From Paramecium sonneborni (taxonomy: Eukaryota; Ciliophora; Oligohymenophorea; Peniculida; Parameciidae): a stretch of DNA of 64,000 nt. The position numbers and the translations under genes are program-made. Below, in pieces: positions 48,214-59,400 of the stretch. The notes under the pieces were generated by a model. That model worked only from the letters and a program-made list of their open reading frames with translations, did no database searches and was not told where the DNA came from. Every line of letters starts with the position of its first letter. The first letter of the stretch is position 1. The stretch covers positions 195,864-259,863 of the forward strand of contig CAJJDN010000008.1 in NCBI GenBank assembly GCA_905182985.1. Reading direction: 5' to 3'.

Positions 48214-49348
48214 ATGAGCAATAAGAATGTAGATATTTTATTTAATCCTTTATAACTTGGGGAGATTTTAATTAATAATAGAATAATCATGTCTTCTTTA
48301 ACTAGAATGAGATGTGATAAAATAACTAAAGCTCCAAATAATTTAGTGGCTGAATATTATTCTTAAAGAGCTTCTGCAGGTATGATCATAACAGAAAGTA
48401 CATTTGTAAGTGAGAGATCTTACAGTTGGCCTGGTTGTCCTGGAATAATGGATTAGACATAAGTGGAAGGTTGGAAAAAAGTCATAGAAGCAGTCCATGA
48501 TAAAAAAGGGAAAATTTCATTATAGATTTGGCATAGTGGTCGTGCTACTCATTCCTAATTGTAATAAGGGCTTTAACCATGGGCACCATCTGCTATAGCT
48601 ATAAATGGTCCAAATGATATTTTGAATATTCCACACGAGATTCCTCATGAAATGAATTTAGATGAAATCTAATTAGTTATAAATTAATTTAAGAAAGGAG
48701 CATATTTAGCTAAAGAAGCAGGTTTTGATGCTTTAGAATTACACGGAGCAAATGGTTATTTGATTGATTAATTTTTAAAAAGTAATAGTAATAAAAGAAA
48801 GGATTCATATGGAGGTTGTATTTAAAATAGATGTAAATTCTGTTTGGAAGTGATAGATGAGTTAATTTCTATTTTTGGAAAAGGAAGAGTAGGTATCAAG
48901 GTATCTCCAATTGGTAGATTTAATGATATGTATGATGAGGATCCTATTGAACTTTATACTTATTTATTTTAAGAATTAGATAAAAGATAGATTGCATTCA
49001 TAGAACTGATGAATGATAAGGATGAGGAAAATGCTTATAATTATGGATTACCATCATCATAATCTTAAACCTAGAATTTATATGAGAAATTAAGAAAATC
49101 CTTTACAGGTGTTATAATTGGAAATGTTGGATTAAATGCAGAATCAGCTGCTGAATTAATACGAAATGGATTAATTAATGCTGTTAGTTTTGGTATTCCT
49201 TATGTTTCTAGTATATTATTTTAACAAAATAGACCCTGATCTAGTAGAAAGGATAAAATTTGATTTACCTCATACATAAGCAAATCCAGATACATTTTTT
49301 TAAGGAGATTAAATTGGATATACTGATTATCTTCCATTTTAAAAATGA
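48214..49348 (+). CDS. Old yellow enzyme-family NADH:flavin oxidoreductase
   Basis: 370-aa FMN-dependent ene-reductase. One intron (49211-49232). Family motifs: FNPLQLGEILINNRIIMSSL, YYSQRASAGMIITE, LQIWHSGRATH, FKKGAYLAKEAGFDALELHG followed by ANGYLIDQFL, DSYGGCIQNRCKF, then the FMN-phosphate site GVIIGNVGLNAESA and the conserved end of the barrel SFGIPYVSNPDLVERI. The TIM-barrel order and length match the family. The His-x2-Asn/His pair that binds substrate sits at HGANGY. It likely reduces activated C=C bonds using NAD(P)H, often against electrophilic stress; natural substrate unknown. Confidence 0.94.
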
Positions 49349-49358
49349 TTAAATATAT

Positions 49359-49706
49359 TCAGGCCTTTTTAGTTTAACAATTTTCAAATTTATAATATAA
49401 AAATTATAAATATTATAATTATAATTAGAATTTAAGAATATAGAGTCTTTATTTCTGAAGCTAGTATTTGTTCAATTATTTTGTCTTTAATTCTATGAAT
49501 TTTATATATAGTAAGAAATTCTTAATTGATTCTTTATATCCCCTCAATTCTTAAAGCTTTATTTTTAATTGGTTCTTATTTTTATTTCTTGAAAGGTTGG
49601 TCTCATCAATTATTTAATATATAGATTAATAAATATCATTAGTTTGATAACAAGAAGTTGAATAATTTTGGGCTAACACAAAATTGAACAAGTATTTTAA
49701 TATCAT
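49359..49706 (-). CDS. Hypothetical small helical protein, 115 aa
   Basis: Not recognised. One open frame from ATG 49704-49706 to TGA 49359-49361, beginning MILKYLFNFVLAQNYSTSCY and continuing as Lys/Gln/Leu-rich probable coiled coil (KLQELRGYKESIKNFLLYIK). It converges on the old yellow enzyme gene with a 10-bp gap and lies 16 bp behind the CEP104 stop on the same strand. The start is hydrophobic but not a clear signal peptide. An intron might be hidden in the first half. Confidence 0.48.
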
Positions 49707-49722
49707 AGAAATTTTAAAATAA

Positions 49723-52237
49723 TCATTTTTTTTCTTAAGGAGCAGGCTATTGTTTATTTCTTTCTTATTGTTCACAAATGGCTAAGTGAATTTTCCAATT
49801 CAAACCAATAGCTTTAAAACATAATGGGCATGTATCTCCTTAAGAAGAATTACAATTTTTTTTATTCTAATGTTCAGCTAATTGATTTTCAAGTACTGCA
49901 CATCCACATCTATTATTCAAATATAATAAAAGTTTACGTTTCACATTATCTATAATTTTTAGCAAATTCACATTCTTCAAAGTGATGATTAGTTAATTGA
50001 GAGACTTCTACAACTTAAGCACATGATAAACAAGTTGTTAACATAACGCATTCTTTCCATAAATGCATATCGAGTTTTTAACTTTAGATAAACTCCTTAT
50101 TTTCAATACCACAAAATTCACAAGCTTAAGTTATTTATTAAAATATTTAATCAGGATTATTTTAATGTTATTTCTTTTTTGGCTATTATTTTTTTTCTTA
50201 TTCAAAAGATGTTTATACATTACCTCCATTATCTATTTTATAAAATAATTCTTCTAAGATTTATTATTGAGCAGGTCTAATACCTTTTAAACTTTCTCTA
50301 ACTTTATCTCCCTAATTTTTATAAACCTCAGTAATTATATAAATAGCACATGTTCTGACTTATTCAGCAGAATGATCTAAATATTTAATTGCAACATCCA
50401 TAACAGGATTATAAGGAACCCTTTCATTATTGATTTTATATTTTTAGATTAAGTTATATATGAGCATTAATCTAGCTTAAATATGTCTAACTGATGATAA
50501 TTATAAATTCGGTTTAGTAGTTATTCCTTTGACTAAATGATTAATAACTCCAGCACTTCCCATAATCTAAGTTTCAGCAAGTGTTAATAAAATTTTTTTG
50601 CATTCTTCTTTATGTCTTTCATTAATATCACCCATTTTCTCCATCAAAATCTAATTATAAAAAAATATATTTACTAAGACAATGTTATCTAAAATAATAG
50701 GACTTTCATCGTTTAATTTATTTGGTTTCAATTTCAATAAAGTTTGCTACATCAACTAAAGACTTGCATAAACAACTTTGTCTGCTTTATCTTAAATGCC
50801 TTTATAAATTAATAATAAAGTAGCTTAAAATGCTCCATCAATATTAGAAAGATTTATTTAAGTTGGATTATTAAATTATTCAATTAACCATCTAATACCT
50901 TCTTCTCTTCTCGCCCAATTCTTGGAAAAGTAATTCTTACAGAATTCTAATCCATAATAAGGTTTAATGGCCTCTACTTATTTTTAATTTTCTGAACTCA
51001 TCTCTTCAATTTATTGTTTGCTTTTATCTACTTCAGAATATTCTTCCAAAACTTAATTATTATTGTTCTATTTATTTTTTAAAGCTGGAATAACCATCTC
51101 ATCATAATTTAATAATTTATCATTTTTAAGTTATTATTCAAAAGAAGTAGGTTATTAATAACTTATATTTGCATTTTCATTTTGATTATTTGTAATATGA
51201 GTAATATTATTGTTATTATTTAATTACTCAATTAGATAATTTTATTCTTCTTAAGGCATTCTTTCAAAACTATCTTCAATGATTTTATTATTATCTATTT
51301 ATTTAATTGAAGGTTTAGAATTTCTTCTATCTTCATAATTATCTGTCTGTTCTCCTAATTCAGATTATCTAATTTTGTCAATATTTGGTTTATATTCATT
51401 CCCTTGTTCATCTATAAGTCCATTTTCAATTTTAAGTTTTTGTATTTAATCTTTGATAGATTCTGCTTAATCATAATCTTCATTTTATAAAACTTCTTTT
51501 TTTCTTTCTTCCAAATCTCTTAATTGTACTCCTAAAGATCTAAGTTAAGTAATTCTATTTTTAAGTTTTTTTGCTTCCTAATAGTTTTCCTATTTGATTG
51601 CATAATCTTTGGACTCTCATATTAAGGAATAATTTACATGTTCAAGTGCTATAATATGTGCCAATAATTTAGTGTCAATCAATTTATCTTATTGTGGATT
51701 ATATAATTCATCTAAAACCTTATCTTAAACTTTATTTGTTTTCTTAGGTGGGGGAAGTTCTGCTTTTTCACCATAAATTCTAATTGCTACTATACCAACT
51801 TAATTAAATGGATTAAACTTATTCTCATGATTACGATGCACTAATAGTTTTAGATAGTTGCAATTAGCTTCATCTATTGATACTGTTTTGAGCTCTCTAG
51901 CTTACCAATTTGATTGTTCGTTGGAATGAAATGTAAAATAACCTATCTTTTTAAAACTTGCATTTTCTAAATCCATTCTTCCTTATAATCGACCTATAAA
52001 AACTTCTATTTTAGAAGGTATTTTCTTTTCGTGAGATAGTATTTACATTTTTTGAACTGTTATTGCAGATTAGAATTACAATATTAACTCTTATGGATAT
52101 TAACAAAACCTACAGCTTTGCCATCCCAAAGGAGTTGATGATATTTCTAATAAATTTGATGGTGGAAATTATGCATCTTAACTTTATGCATAAGGTATTG
52201 TAAATGTTATGAATCTAGTATTTTTAGGCTAATTCAT
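49723..52237 (-). CDS. CEP104: CEP104 centriole/cilium-tip protein
   Basis: 820 aa with introns at 51614-51637 and 49910-49937. The order of domains matches CEP104: an N-terminal jelly-roll (GWQSCRFCQYPQELILQF, ILSHEKKIPSKIEVFIG, GYFTFHSNEQSNWQARELK), a coiled coil (KQENYQEAKKLKNRITQL, with the DYDQAESIKDQIQKL pattern), a TOG-type tubulin-binding array (FSKNWARREEGIRWLIEQF, QVRTCAIYIITEVYK), and C-terminal zinc fingers (CEFCGIENKEF, CVMLTTCLSCAQVVE, CPLCFKAIGLNWKIHLAICE). CEP104 acts at distal centrioles and ciliary tips to promote tubulin addition. The start at 52237 is preferred because the next ATG upstream overlaps the stop of the neighbouring gene. Confidence 0.92.
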
Positions 52238-52254
52238 TTAATAATTATTTATAT

Positions 52255-53685
52255 TCATATTCGATCTAATCTTTCTATTTCTTTTATTCTTATCAAATCC
52301 TCTTCTTCTATAATCTTCTTCTATAATTAACATTGATTAGGCAATATCTATGTAAAATAAAAATATTCTGCTTTCTTTTTTATTTATTTTATCAAAGCCT
52401 CATCTTTCTTAACTATAATTTCTCTATTTCCTTTTTTTGTAGAAACTATAAAAATACAACCAGGTAATTCTGTTATTAATAAGTATACTTATACTTAATA
52501 ATAATACTAATGATTCTTTTTTAAAATATATTCCTTATCTTCATTCATCTCTATATAATTTAATCTAAAATTTTCATCTTCATTTAAATCAAGGTCTTGT
52601 TTCAAAAAAGGAGATTTTACTTCTATTATTCCTATTAGATTATCATGATTATCATAAATTAATGCATCAGGTTTTCCACATATATATGGATAATTTAAAT
52701 TTATTAAAACATCTGTAAATTTCAATTTAATATCTGGATGCTAACTAGCATATTTTTCTAAAGCAACTTTTTCATGTTCTTAACCATATTATGTTGCTTC
52801 ATTTAAAAAATTATCATCTTAATTCCATTTTTCATATAAGCATACATCGTACATCTTAGTTGCTGTCAATCTAAGTCCTGACTATTTTTTTTCATGATAA
52901 TTTTAAATTTCTATTATTTAATTTGTAATTTTATTTCCATCTTTTGGAAATAAATTATTTTAAAAAAAACCTTTTATTTTTGTCAAATCTTCGTCAGGCA
53001 TCCTTTTTCTATCTAATAAATTAGTTTTATATAGATATTTTACTACTGTATAATTATTCTAATCCTAATCTAATTAAGAAGATTAATAATTTCCATTTTT
53101 TAATAAACATACCTGTGTTATTTACTCAATAGAAACATATAAAAATGTTTCAAATAATTGTTTTATTTCATTGCTCACTCCATCATTTAAATCTAACTTC
53201 TATTCCACTATTTTTTGCATTATCTATATATTTTATTTGTTTTCCTCAAAGAAATCAATTTAATCCTTCGCCACAACATGATTCATCATATTTTTAAGAA
53301 AGTTTTAAATGAATAAATCTCTATATTTTGATTTCTGAATTTAGTTTAAAATATATTTAGGTACTATAATTTCCTATGTTTTTATATCTATGAATAATTA
53401 ATCTAATGAGAGACTACAAAATATTTCTTATTCATCAATAGGCTTAATTTCTGAAAATATCTATTAAAGCCTTTAGTTAAAATTATTGAGACATTAAACT
53501 TTGTATGAAGATAGTTTAATTAATTATTATAACTCAAATTGTGTGATTTCTATTTCTACAGATCCTCCATCAATATGAATAAAGCATAAATGCTACTCTT
53601 AATCTTAAGCATAGAAACAATACTCTTGTAAATTTATCTGATCAATCTGTTTGAATATTGAAAATTATTTGAAAAGTAATTACAT
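52255..53685 (-). CDS. YqaJ-type exonuclease-like protein, 476 aa
   Basis: The C-terminal ~200 residues carry the PD-(D/E)xK nuclease fold of the YqaJ/lambda-exonuclease family: SGLRLTATKMYDVCL, YGQEHEKVALEKYASQHP, the catalytic core GKPDALIYDNHDNLIGIIEVK (here Asp, then Glu-Val-Lys), and HQYYYQVQVYLLITELPGCI, the family's substrate-binding YYxQxQ segment. All core residues are kept, so 5'-3' DNA exonuclease activity is plausible. The first ~250 residues are an uncharacterised extension (CFYAQDQEQHLCFIHIDGG ...). Stand-alone YqaJ genes in eukaryotes are often tied to mobile elements or viruses, but also occur as host genes. No transposase or repeat borders it. The start at ATG 53683-53685 has no intron downstream. 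Confidence 0.82.
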
Positions 53686-53744
53686 TTAAATATTCTTAGT
53701 TAATAATTAATTACTATTCTATTAATAAAATTATATGTTATGAA

Positions 53745-54662
53745 TCAAGAAAAAATGAATGAATACTACTAATCATAATCTTAATTTATATTCCATATTT
53801 GAATAAGCCCGAGTTCTTAATTAAAATCTATTTGATCTCTCTACTCATCTAATAAAATAAACTCACAATGCTCTATCATACTATAATATTATTTTATTAA
53901 ACAATTCTATAGTGATATATAAATTTCAAGAGTTATTTTATTAATATCAAAAACCACAGAATTTATAAATGGTAATTGAATTAAATAATCAGTTTATTTG
54001 TCTATAGAAATGTTAATATTTAAATAGAATTTAATGTTTTACGAAAAATCACTTTCTAGATCTTTAAAAGCTATATTAAATATAAATGATTAATTGTTGA
54101 TTTATTGATATCCCTGTCTTTAAATTTAATAGAGTTTTGATTAATTTTTCAAGTATATAAAATCTTCCCTCAAATAAAATGGAAAATAAAAATAATTCTA
54201 TTTTAAAATAAAAGCACTTGTGTTTTCTGGAATTAATAAAGATGCTAAATTGTATTAAACAACCTCTTAATTAATTATTAAATAAAAGTATTAGGGATCC
54301 AAAAAAAACGGAATGTATGACTATTCTAATTTAAATTCAATCGAGTCTATCATGAAACTACTAATGATGTTGTATTATTTATTATTTTTAATTGATTCTT
54401 CTTCTATTTTATTTAAAAAGCATTTGTGAATTTCTATAGTTTCTAAGTATTAGTTTATTCTTATAATCAATACAATTTTTTAGACTGAAAATACTATAAG
54501 ATCCTCTATGAAATCAAGATGGGTTAATTTTCTTCCAAGATTGTAATTAGTAAAAAATTTTATCTTTTTTTTCACATAATGATGATCATTTATAATTTTT
54601 ATATCATAAATCTTGGCAATCTTGTCGTAGATATTAATTTCTATTTGAGATTTTATAGGCAT
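53745..54662 (-). CDS. Hypothetical protein next to the nuclease, 305 aa
   Basis: Not recognised. One open frame from ATG 54660-54662 (MPIKSQIEINIYDKIAKIYD) to TGA 53745-53747. It is rich in Ile, Asn, Tyr and Phe, with probable beta strands (YIPFFLDPQYFYLIINQEV, FYLNINISIDKQTDYLIQL), and no membrane or signal segment. It lies 59 bp before the YqaJ-like gene on the same strand, and the two could be one gene if an unusual 48-nt intron were removed. Upstream, the same frame continues to another ATG (MVSKFKLPITDSKI) at 54763 but is broken by a single TGA at 54714-54716, so the real protein may be about 34 residues longer. Confidence 0.58.
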
Positions 54663-55029
54663 ATTCGCAAATTAATTAATAAAATTATATACTACTTTTA
54701 TTATCTCAAAATTTCAAACGATTTTACTATCAGTAATAGGTAATTTAAATTTTGAAACCATTTTTTATTTAAGAAAAAAATTTCATATGGGATTCATAGA
54801 ATCATTGAATGCCAAGTGGTTTGAAAAGATGGGACATTCATACTTCTTATTATTTTGATTAAGTTTAAATAAATCAAAAACTTCAAATTATTATTTGAAA
54901 CATAATATTTTTTATATTTTTTTTAATGAATTAAAATTAATAAGAAAACTATATGTATGTATAAATGTAGAATTAGTAACCTTAAAATATACAATATAGT
55001 AGTTAATAAAACTATTAATAACAACAATA
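54663..55029. other. Intergenic region, A/T-rich
   Basis: Apart from the upstream extension of the previous gene (54663-54763), I see only A/T-rich sequence with an ACA/ATA-rich run near 55018-55055. Confidence 0.5.
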
Positions 55030-55240
55030 TCAATAACAATAATAATATTGTTTATCATAAGAATTGACAAATTAAATGTATTATTAATAATAATACCCTG
55101 ATGGAGCAGGAAGGTTAATTATCATTGATTAAACTTAATCTGCTGGATATAGACCAAGCTAATTTCTAACTTTTTTCTTAATAACGTTAACAATTGCTCT
55201 TTGTATAGGTGTAATAGTTTGGATGTGCCTGGATTGATCA
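55030..55240 (-). CDS. Possible small gene, 5' exon not found
   Basis: Not recognised. A minus-strand frame reads HIQTITPIQRAIVNVIKKKV, then LGLYPADQVQSMIINLPAPS, and closes at TGA 55030-55032. This is clearly more protein-like than the surroundings. Upstream the frame has no ATG; a splice acceptor could lie near the CCAG at about 55222-55225, but I could not find the first exon. Confidence 0.33.
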
Positions 55241-55689
55241 ATATTGAATTATTAATAAAAATTAACTAATTATATTATAATTCTAATTTATATGTTAAAT
55301 CAATGAATATAAGAAAAACTAACGAACCCTTAAAATTCTCAATCAAAACTATAATAATTAATATATATTTTTTTAAATAAAATGATAAAAATTCTTATTT
55401 ATGATTAAATTAGAAATAGAAATAATCCTGAATAATAAAGCCACCTTAATTATTCAAATTATTTCAATCCTTTTAGTAATCTTATACGTTATTGGATTTA
55501 GATTTTCATTAATAAAAACTTTAAAGTGATTAAAAATTTTTACATAAATGAATAAATTATTCAATTAATATTTTTTACTACGATATATAAGTTTATTATA
55601 TGCCAGATAATTTAGAAAGAATAATTAAAGTACTAGAGTCTTTAAATGTTAACCTGTCGCAATTCTTGGACAAATTTACTAACTTTTTT
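55241..55689. other. Unassigned stretch
   Basis: Both strands have partial open frames. On the plus strand, ATG 55600 starts MPDNLERIIKVLESLNVNL, which looks protein-like for about 30 codons before it runs antisense to the SKP1-like gene. I could not settle a model. Confidence 0.35.
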
Positions 55690-56308
55690 TCAATAGAATT
55701 ATTTATATTTTTCTATTTAATATAATGTTATAATAAATTTCAATCTGATTATAACCATCTTGTTATTTATTCTTAGTTCTTCCCTTTTAACTAATAGATA
55801 AATGTATTTACCAGCTAAATAAAAGAGTATTATTTTCATTATAAGATCGACTAGAGCATTATACATTAAATATTCAGCTAAGCAAGCTAAATCCTATAGT
55901 TGCTACCTTTTAAGAGTATGCATCAAAGTATAATCCCTCTCTGATATTATATCTAAGTTTAAAATAGTATTACTTTCTAATTTCTTTGAAAAGCAGAAAA
56001 CTTATTCTTATTATTGTTAGTTTTATATTATTTCATCATTTTTATGTATATCAATATATTCTTAAAGAATTTTATAAATATCTGGATTAAACTATTGGTT
56101 AGGGTGGAAGTAAAAAATTTTTTCATCAATTCCTTAATTTTACACAGCATTTTTTACAGGTTCTAATTATTTCATTATCCTTTCATTGATCTAATTTTAA
56201 TTTGATAATTACAATGATTTCTTCTTCTGTATTATTTGAGTTTTAGAATTTGAGAATATAGATCTGTTCTTATTAAATAATATTTTTCTACCCTTCTTCT
56301 TAATACAT
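55690..56308 (-). CDS. SKP1-like protein, about 198 aa
   Basis: One 22-nt intron near residue 35 (after NNTEEEII) restores the frame. The layout resembles SKP1, the adaptor of SCF ubiquitin ligases: an N-terminal strand region (EQIYILKFQNSNNTEEEI), the segment FNPDIYKILQEYIDIHKNDE (SKP1: LKKVIQWCTHHKDD), and LQDLACLAEYLMYNALVDLI (SKP1: LILAANYLDIKGLLDV) before the C-terminal helices. Similarity is distant, and the C-terminal SKP1 signature for F-box binding is not clear; the end could be altered by an optional 21-nt intron. It would link F-box proteins to a cullin. A divergent BTB-fold protein is the fallback reading. Confidence 0.48.
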
Positions 56309-56426
56309 TTTTTAATATTGGAATTATTAATTATAATTTTAAATATTTTTTTTTGCGATTAGATTATTGTTAGTGAATTAAAAATAAAAAAAATGTTAGA
56401 AGCACATATTATTGAATATTAAAAAT

Positions 56427-59400
56427 TCATTTATTTTTTTTATTTGATCCTCCATCATTTTTAAATATATAACATTGTGGGTTGTCTTCATCAGGATCAT
56501 GATATACAAATTGATCTTCTTCAAGGCCTTTTATCTTCTCTTCAGCATCTTTTTCTAAATTATTTTATTTTATAAGTTCATCAGTGTATTAAACTACTTT
56601 ATTTTCATATTTATCTTTTTCATATTTATACTCTGCCATCAATCTTCTTATCTAATAAAATAAATTAATCTATTACATTAATAACATTGACTTTTTACAA
56701 ATCAGGATGATAATCACCTTGATTATCATCGTGTATGTGTATTTCATTTTTTGAGTCATTTTCTGGATTTCCAGGTTTTAATTAATTTGGATCACATCCA
56801 TATTTCTTTAATAAATTTTCTAAATATATTATATGTATTTTAAGTTCATATATTTACTTCTCTAATTTTATATAATACTCTTTTTCATTACTTTAAGGTT
56901 AAGGTTCTTCTTTATTTTTGGTAGGAGTCTTTTGTTTTTAATCATTAATTTATTTTTGAAGTTCTTTTATTTTATCTTCCAATTTTTTTATTTTATCATC
57001 TGTTAGAGGTTTCTCTTTTTCTAACTTTTATATCTAATCTTTTAATTTATTATTTTCATTTGTTTAATCTTTATATTTTTTATTTTCCTCTTCTTTTTTT
57101 TTTATATCTTCTTGTAGTTTTTTTATTATTTCATTTTAGTTTTTATCATTTTACTTTTTTTCATTGTTTTCTTTTTAATCTTTATCAATTTTTTCTTTTA
57201 ATTTTTAAATTTCTTCTTCTTTCTTTTTTAATTCTTATTCAGCTTTACTATTTTTTTCGTCTTTTTATTTTAGATTATTTATTTCTTTTTATTATTTTTG
57301 AATTTAATCTTATAATTTAACAATTTATTCATTTTTTTAGTCTATTTCTTATTTAAGTATTTTTATTTATTCTATAAATTCTTTGTCTTTATTATTTTTC
57401 TCTATCTTTTATATGTCCTCCAACAATTTCTTTATTTATTCATCCTTTTTCTTAATTTCTGTTTCATATTTTTTTATTGTTTAATTATACTCAACTTCTT
57501 TTTAAGTTAATTTTTCAACATCTTTTTTCAATTATATGTATGATTTTTATTCATTTTTATCTTTTTTTGCTTCCATTTCATATTTCTTTTTTGTTTTATT
57601 ATTATCAACATCAGCATCTTCTCCAAAATCTTCTACACCATATTCTTCTTTCACTTTATTTATTTATTCATTCAACTTTTTTATTTATTTCTATAATTCA
57701 TCAATTATTTGATCTTTTTTATCTAATTTTTTTTGAGTCATTTCACTTATTTATTTATATTACTCTTCTAATTATTTTAGTTTCTTTTCATTATTTTATA
57801 AATTTTTGATAGTTTGTTCAAGTTATTTATTTTCTTATTTTAATTTTTATGTTTAATCAATTTAAGATTCAATCTCTTTTGAAGTATTATTTTCTTATTT
57901 TATAATTTCCTCTTTAAGTCGTTAAACTTCTTTTTCAAATTCTTTAATTGACTCTTTATATTTCTTTTCAGAAATAATACTTGCTTTTTTTATTTCTTCT
58001 TTTTCTTTTTCAACTTTCTTTAATTTATCCAAATTATTTTAAAGTTCTCTAATTTGATTTAATAAATCTTCTATTTATGTATTTAATGATTGTTTATCAT
58101 TTAATAATTCTACTTTTTCATCCTCCAATTTATCAATCTTCTTCTATTAATTTGTCTCTGATGATTTCACTTTTTAATTAATATTTTCTTTCTCTTTAGT
58201 AATCTTGGTTATTTACTTTTAATAATCTTCTATTTATTTCTTTAATTTGGTTATTTCTTATTCCATAATTTAAATATTTTCTTATTTCTCATTTAAATCT
58301 TTCTCTATATTAATAATTTATTCAGTTGTTTATTTCTCATATTCTTGGAATATTTTAATTTTTTAATTTTGATCATTTACAGTTTTATCTAAAGTTTTAA
58401 CTTTTTCTTTTTATTTAGTATAATCATTTTCAATTTACACTAGTCTTTAAATTTCTATTTCTTTAATCTTAATTTGATTCTATATGTCAGCTAATTAGAC
58501 TATTTTTTGCTAAAGATCTATTTTTTCTTAAGATAATTGTTGAACTTATTTAGTTAGTTTAGATATTTATTACTAAAGTGTATTTATAGTTTATTTTAAC
58601 TATTCTTCTACTTTTTCTTTTTATTTTATTTAATCATTTAACTCTTCTTTCTCTCTATCAATCAAATCCATTTATGATATTTAACTATTTCTTTCTGATT
58701 TTTCTTATTGGATTTTTTTGATCTCTTCTTTTTTCTCTTTTACAGAATTCTCTATTTTTTTAATCTATTCTTAAAGTTTTTAAATAATTTCATCCTTAAC
58801 TTTGATATTTAAATTAGTTTATTCTATTTCATTTTATAATATTTTATTTGCTTCTTCTTCTAATATCAACTTTTCTTGTAACTATTTCATCTATTATTAA
58901 AGTTATTTAATTTATTTTAGAATATTACTGTTTTCTGATTGAAGTTTCGATTCATTGTTCTTTCTTTATTTCTACTCTTCTTTTAAATCTTCAAACTCTT
59001 AAGAAAAATCCTAATATTAAGTTTCTAACTTTTCTAACACTGATATTTTCTCTTTTAATTTTGTTATAATTTCATCTTTTATTTTTGCTTATTAATTTAA
59101 TTTATTTTCATATTATTTTTTTTCTTCCTCTAATTTCTTTTTTAACTATTCAACCTATTTTTCTAAACTTGTTTTTTCATCTTCAATTATTTATAGTTAC
59201 TCTTCTATTGACTTTATTTTATTTTCAAGTAATTCTTAATTTTATTTCTGTTCCTCAATTATATTTTACTATTTTTTATATTTCTCTTCTAACTTTTTAA
59301 ATTATTAAGCTTTTTCTTATAATATTTAATATTCTTACGATTTCTTTTTGATTTCTTTATTTTATTCTTCAATTTGATTTTCTAAATCTTCAATTTTATT

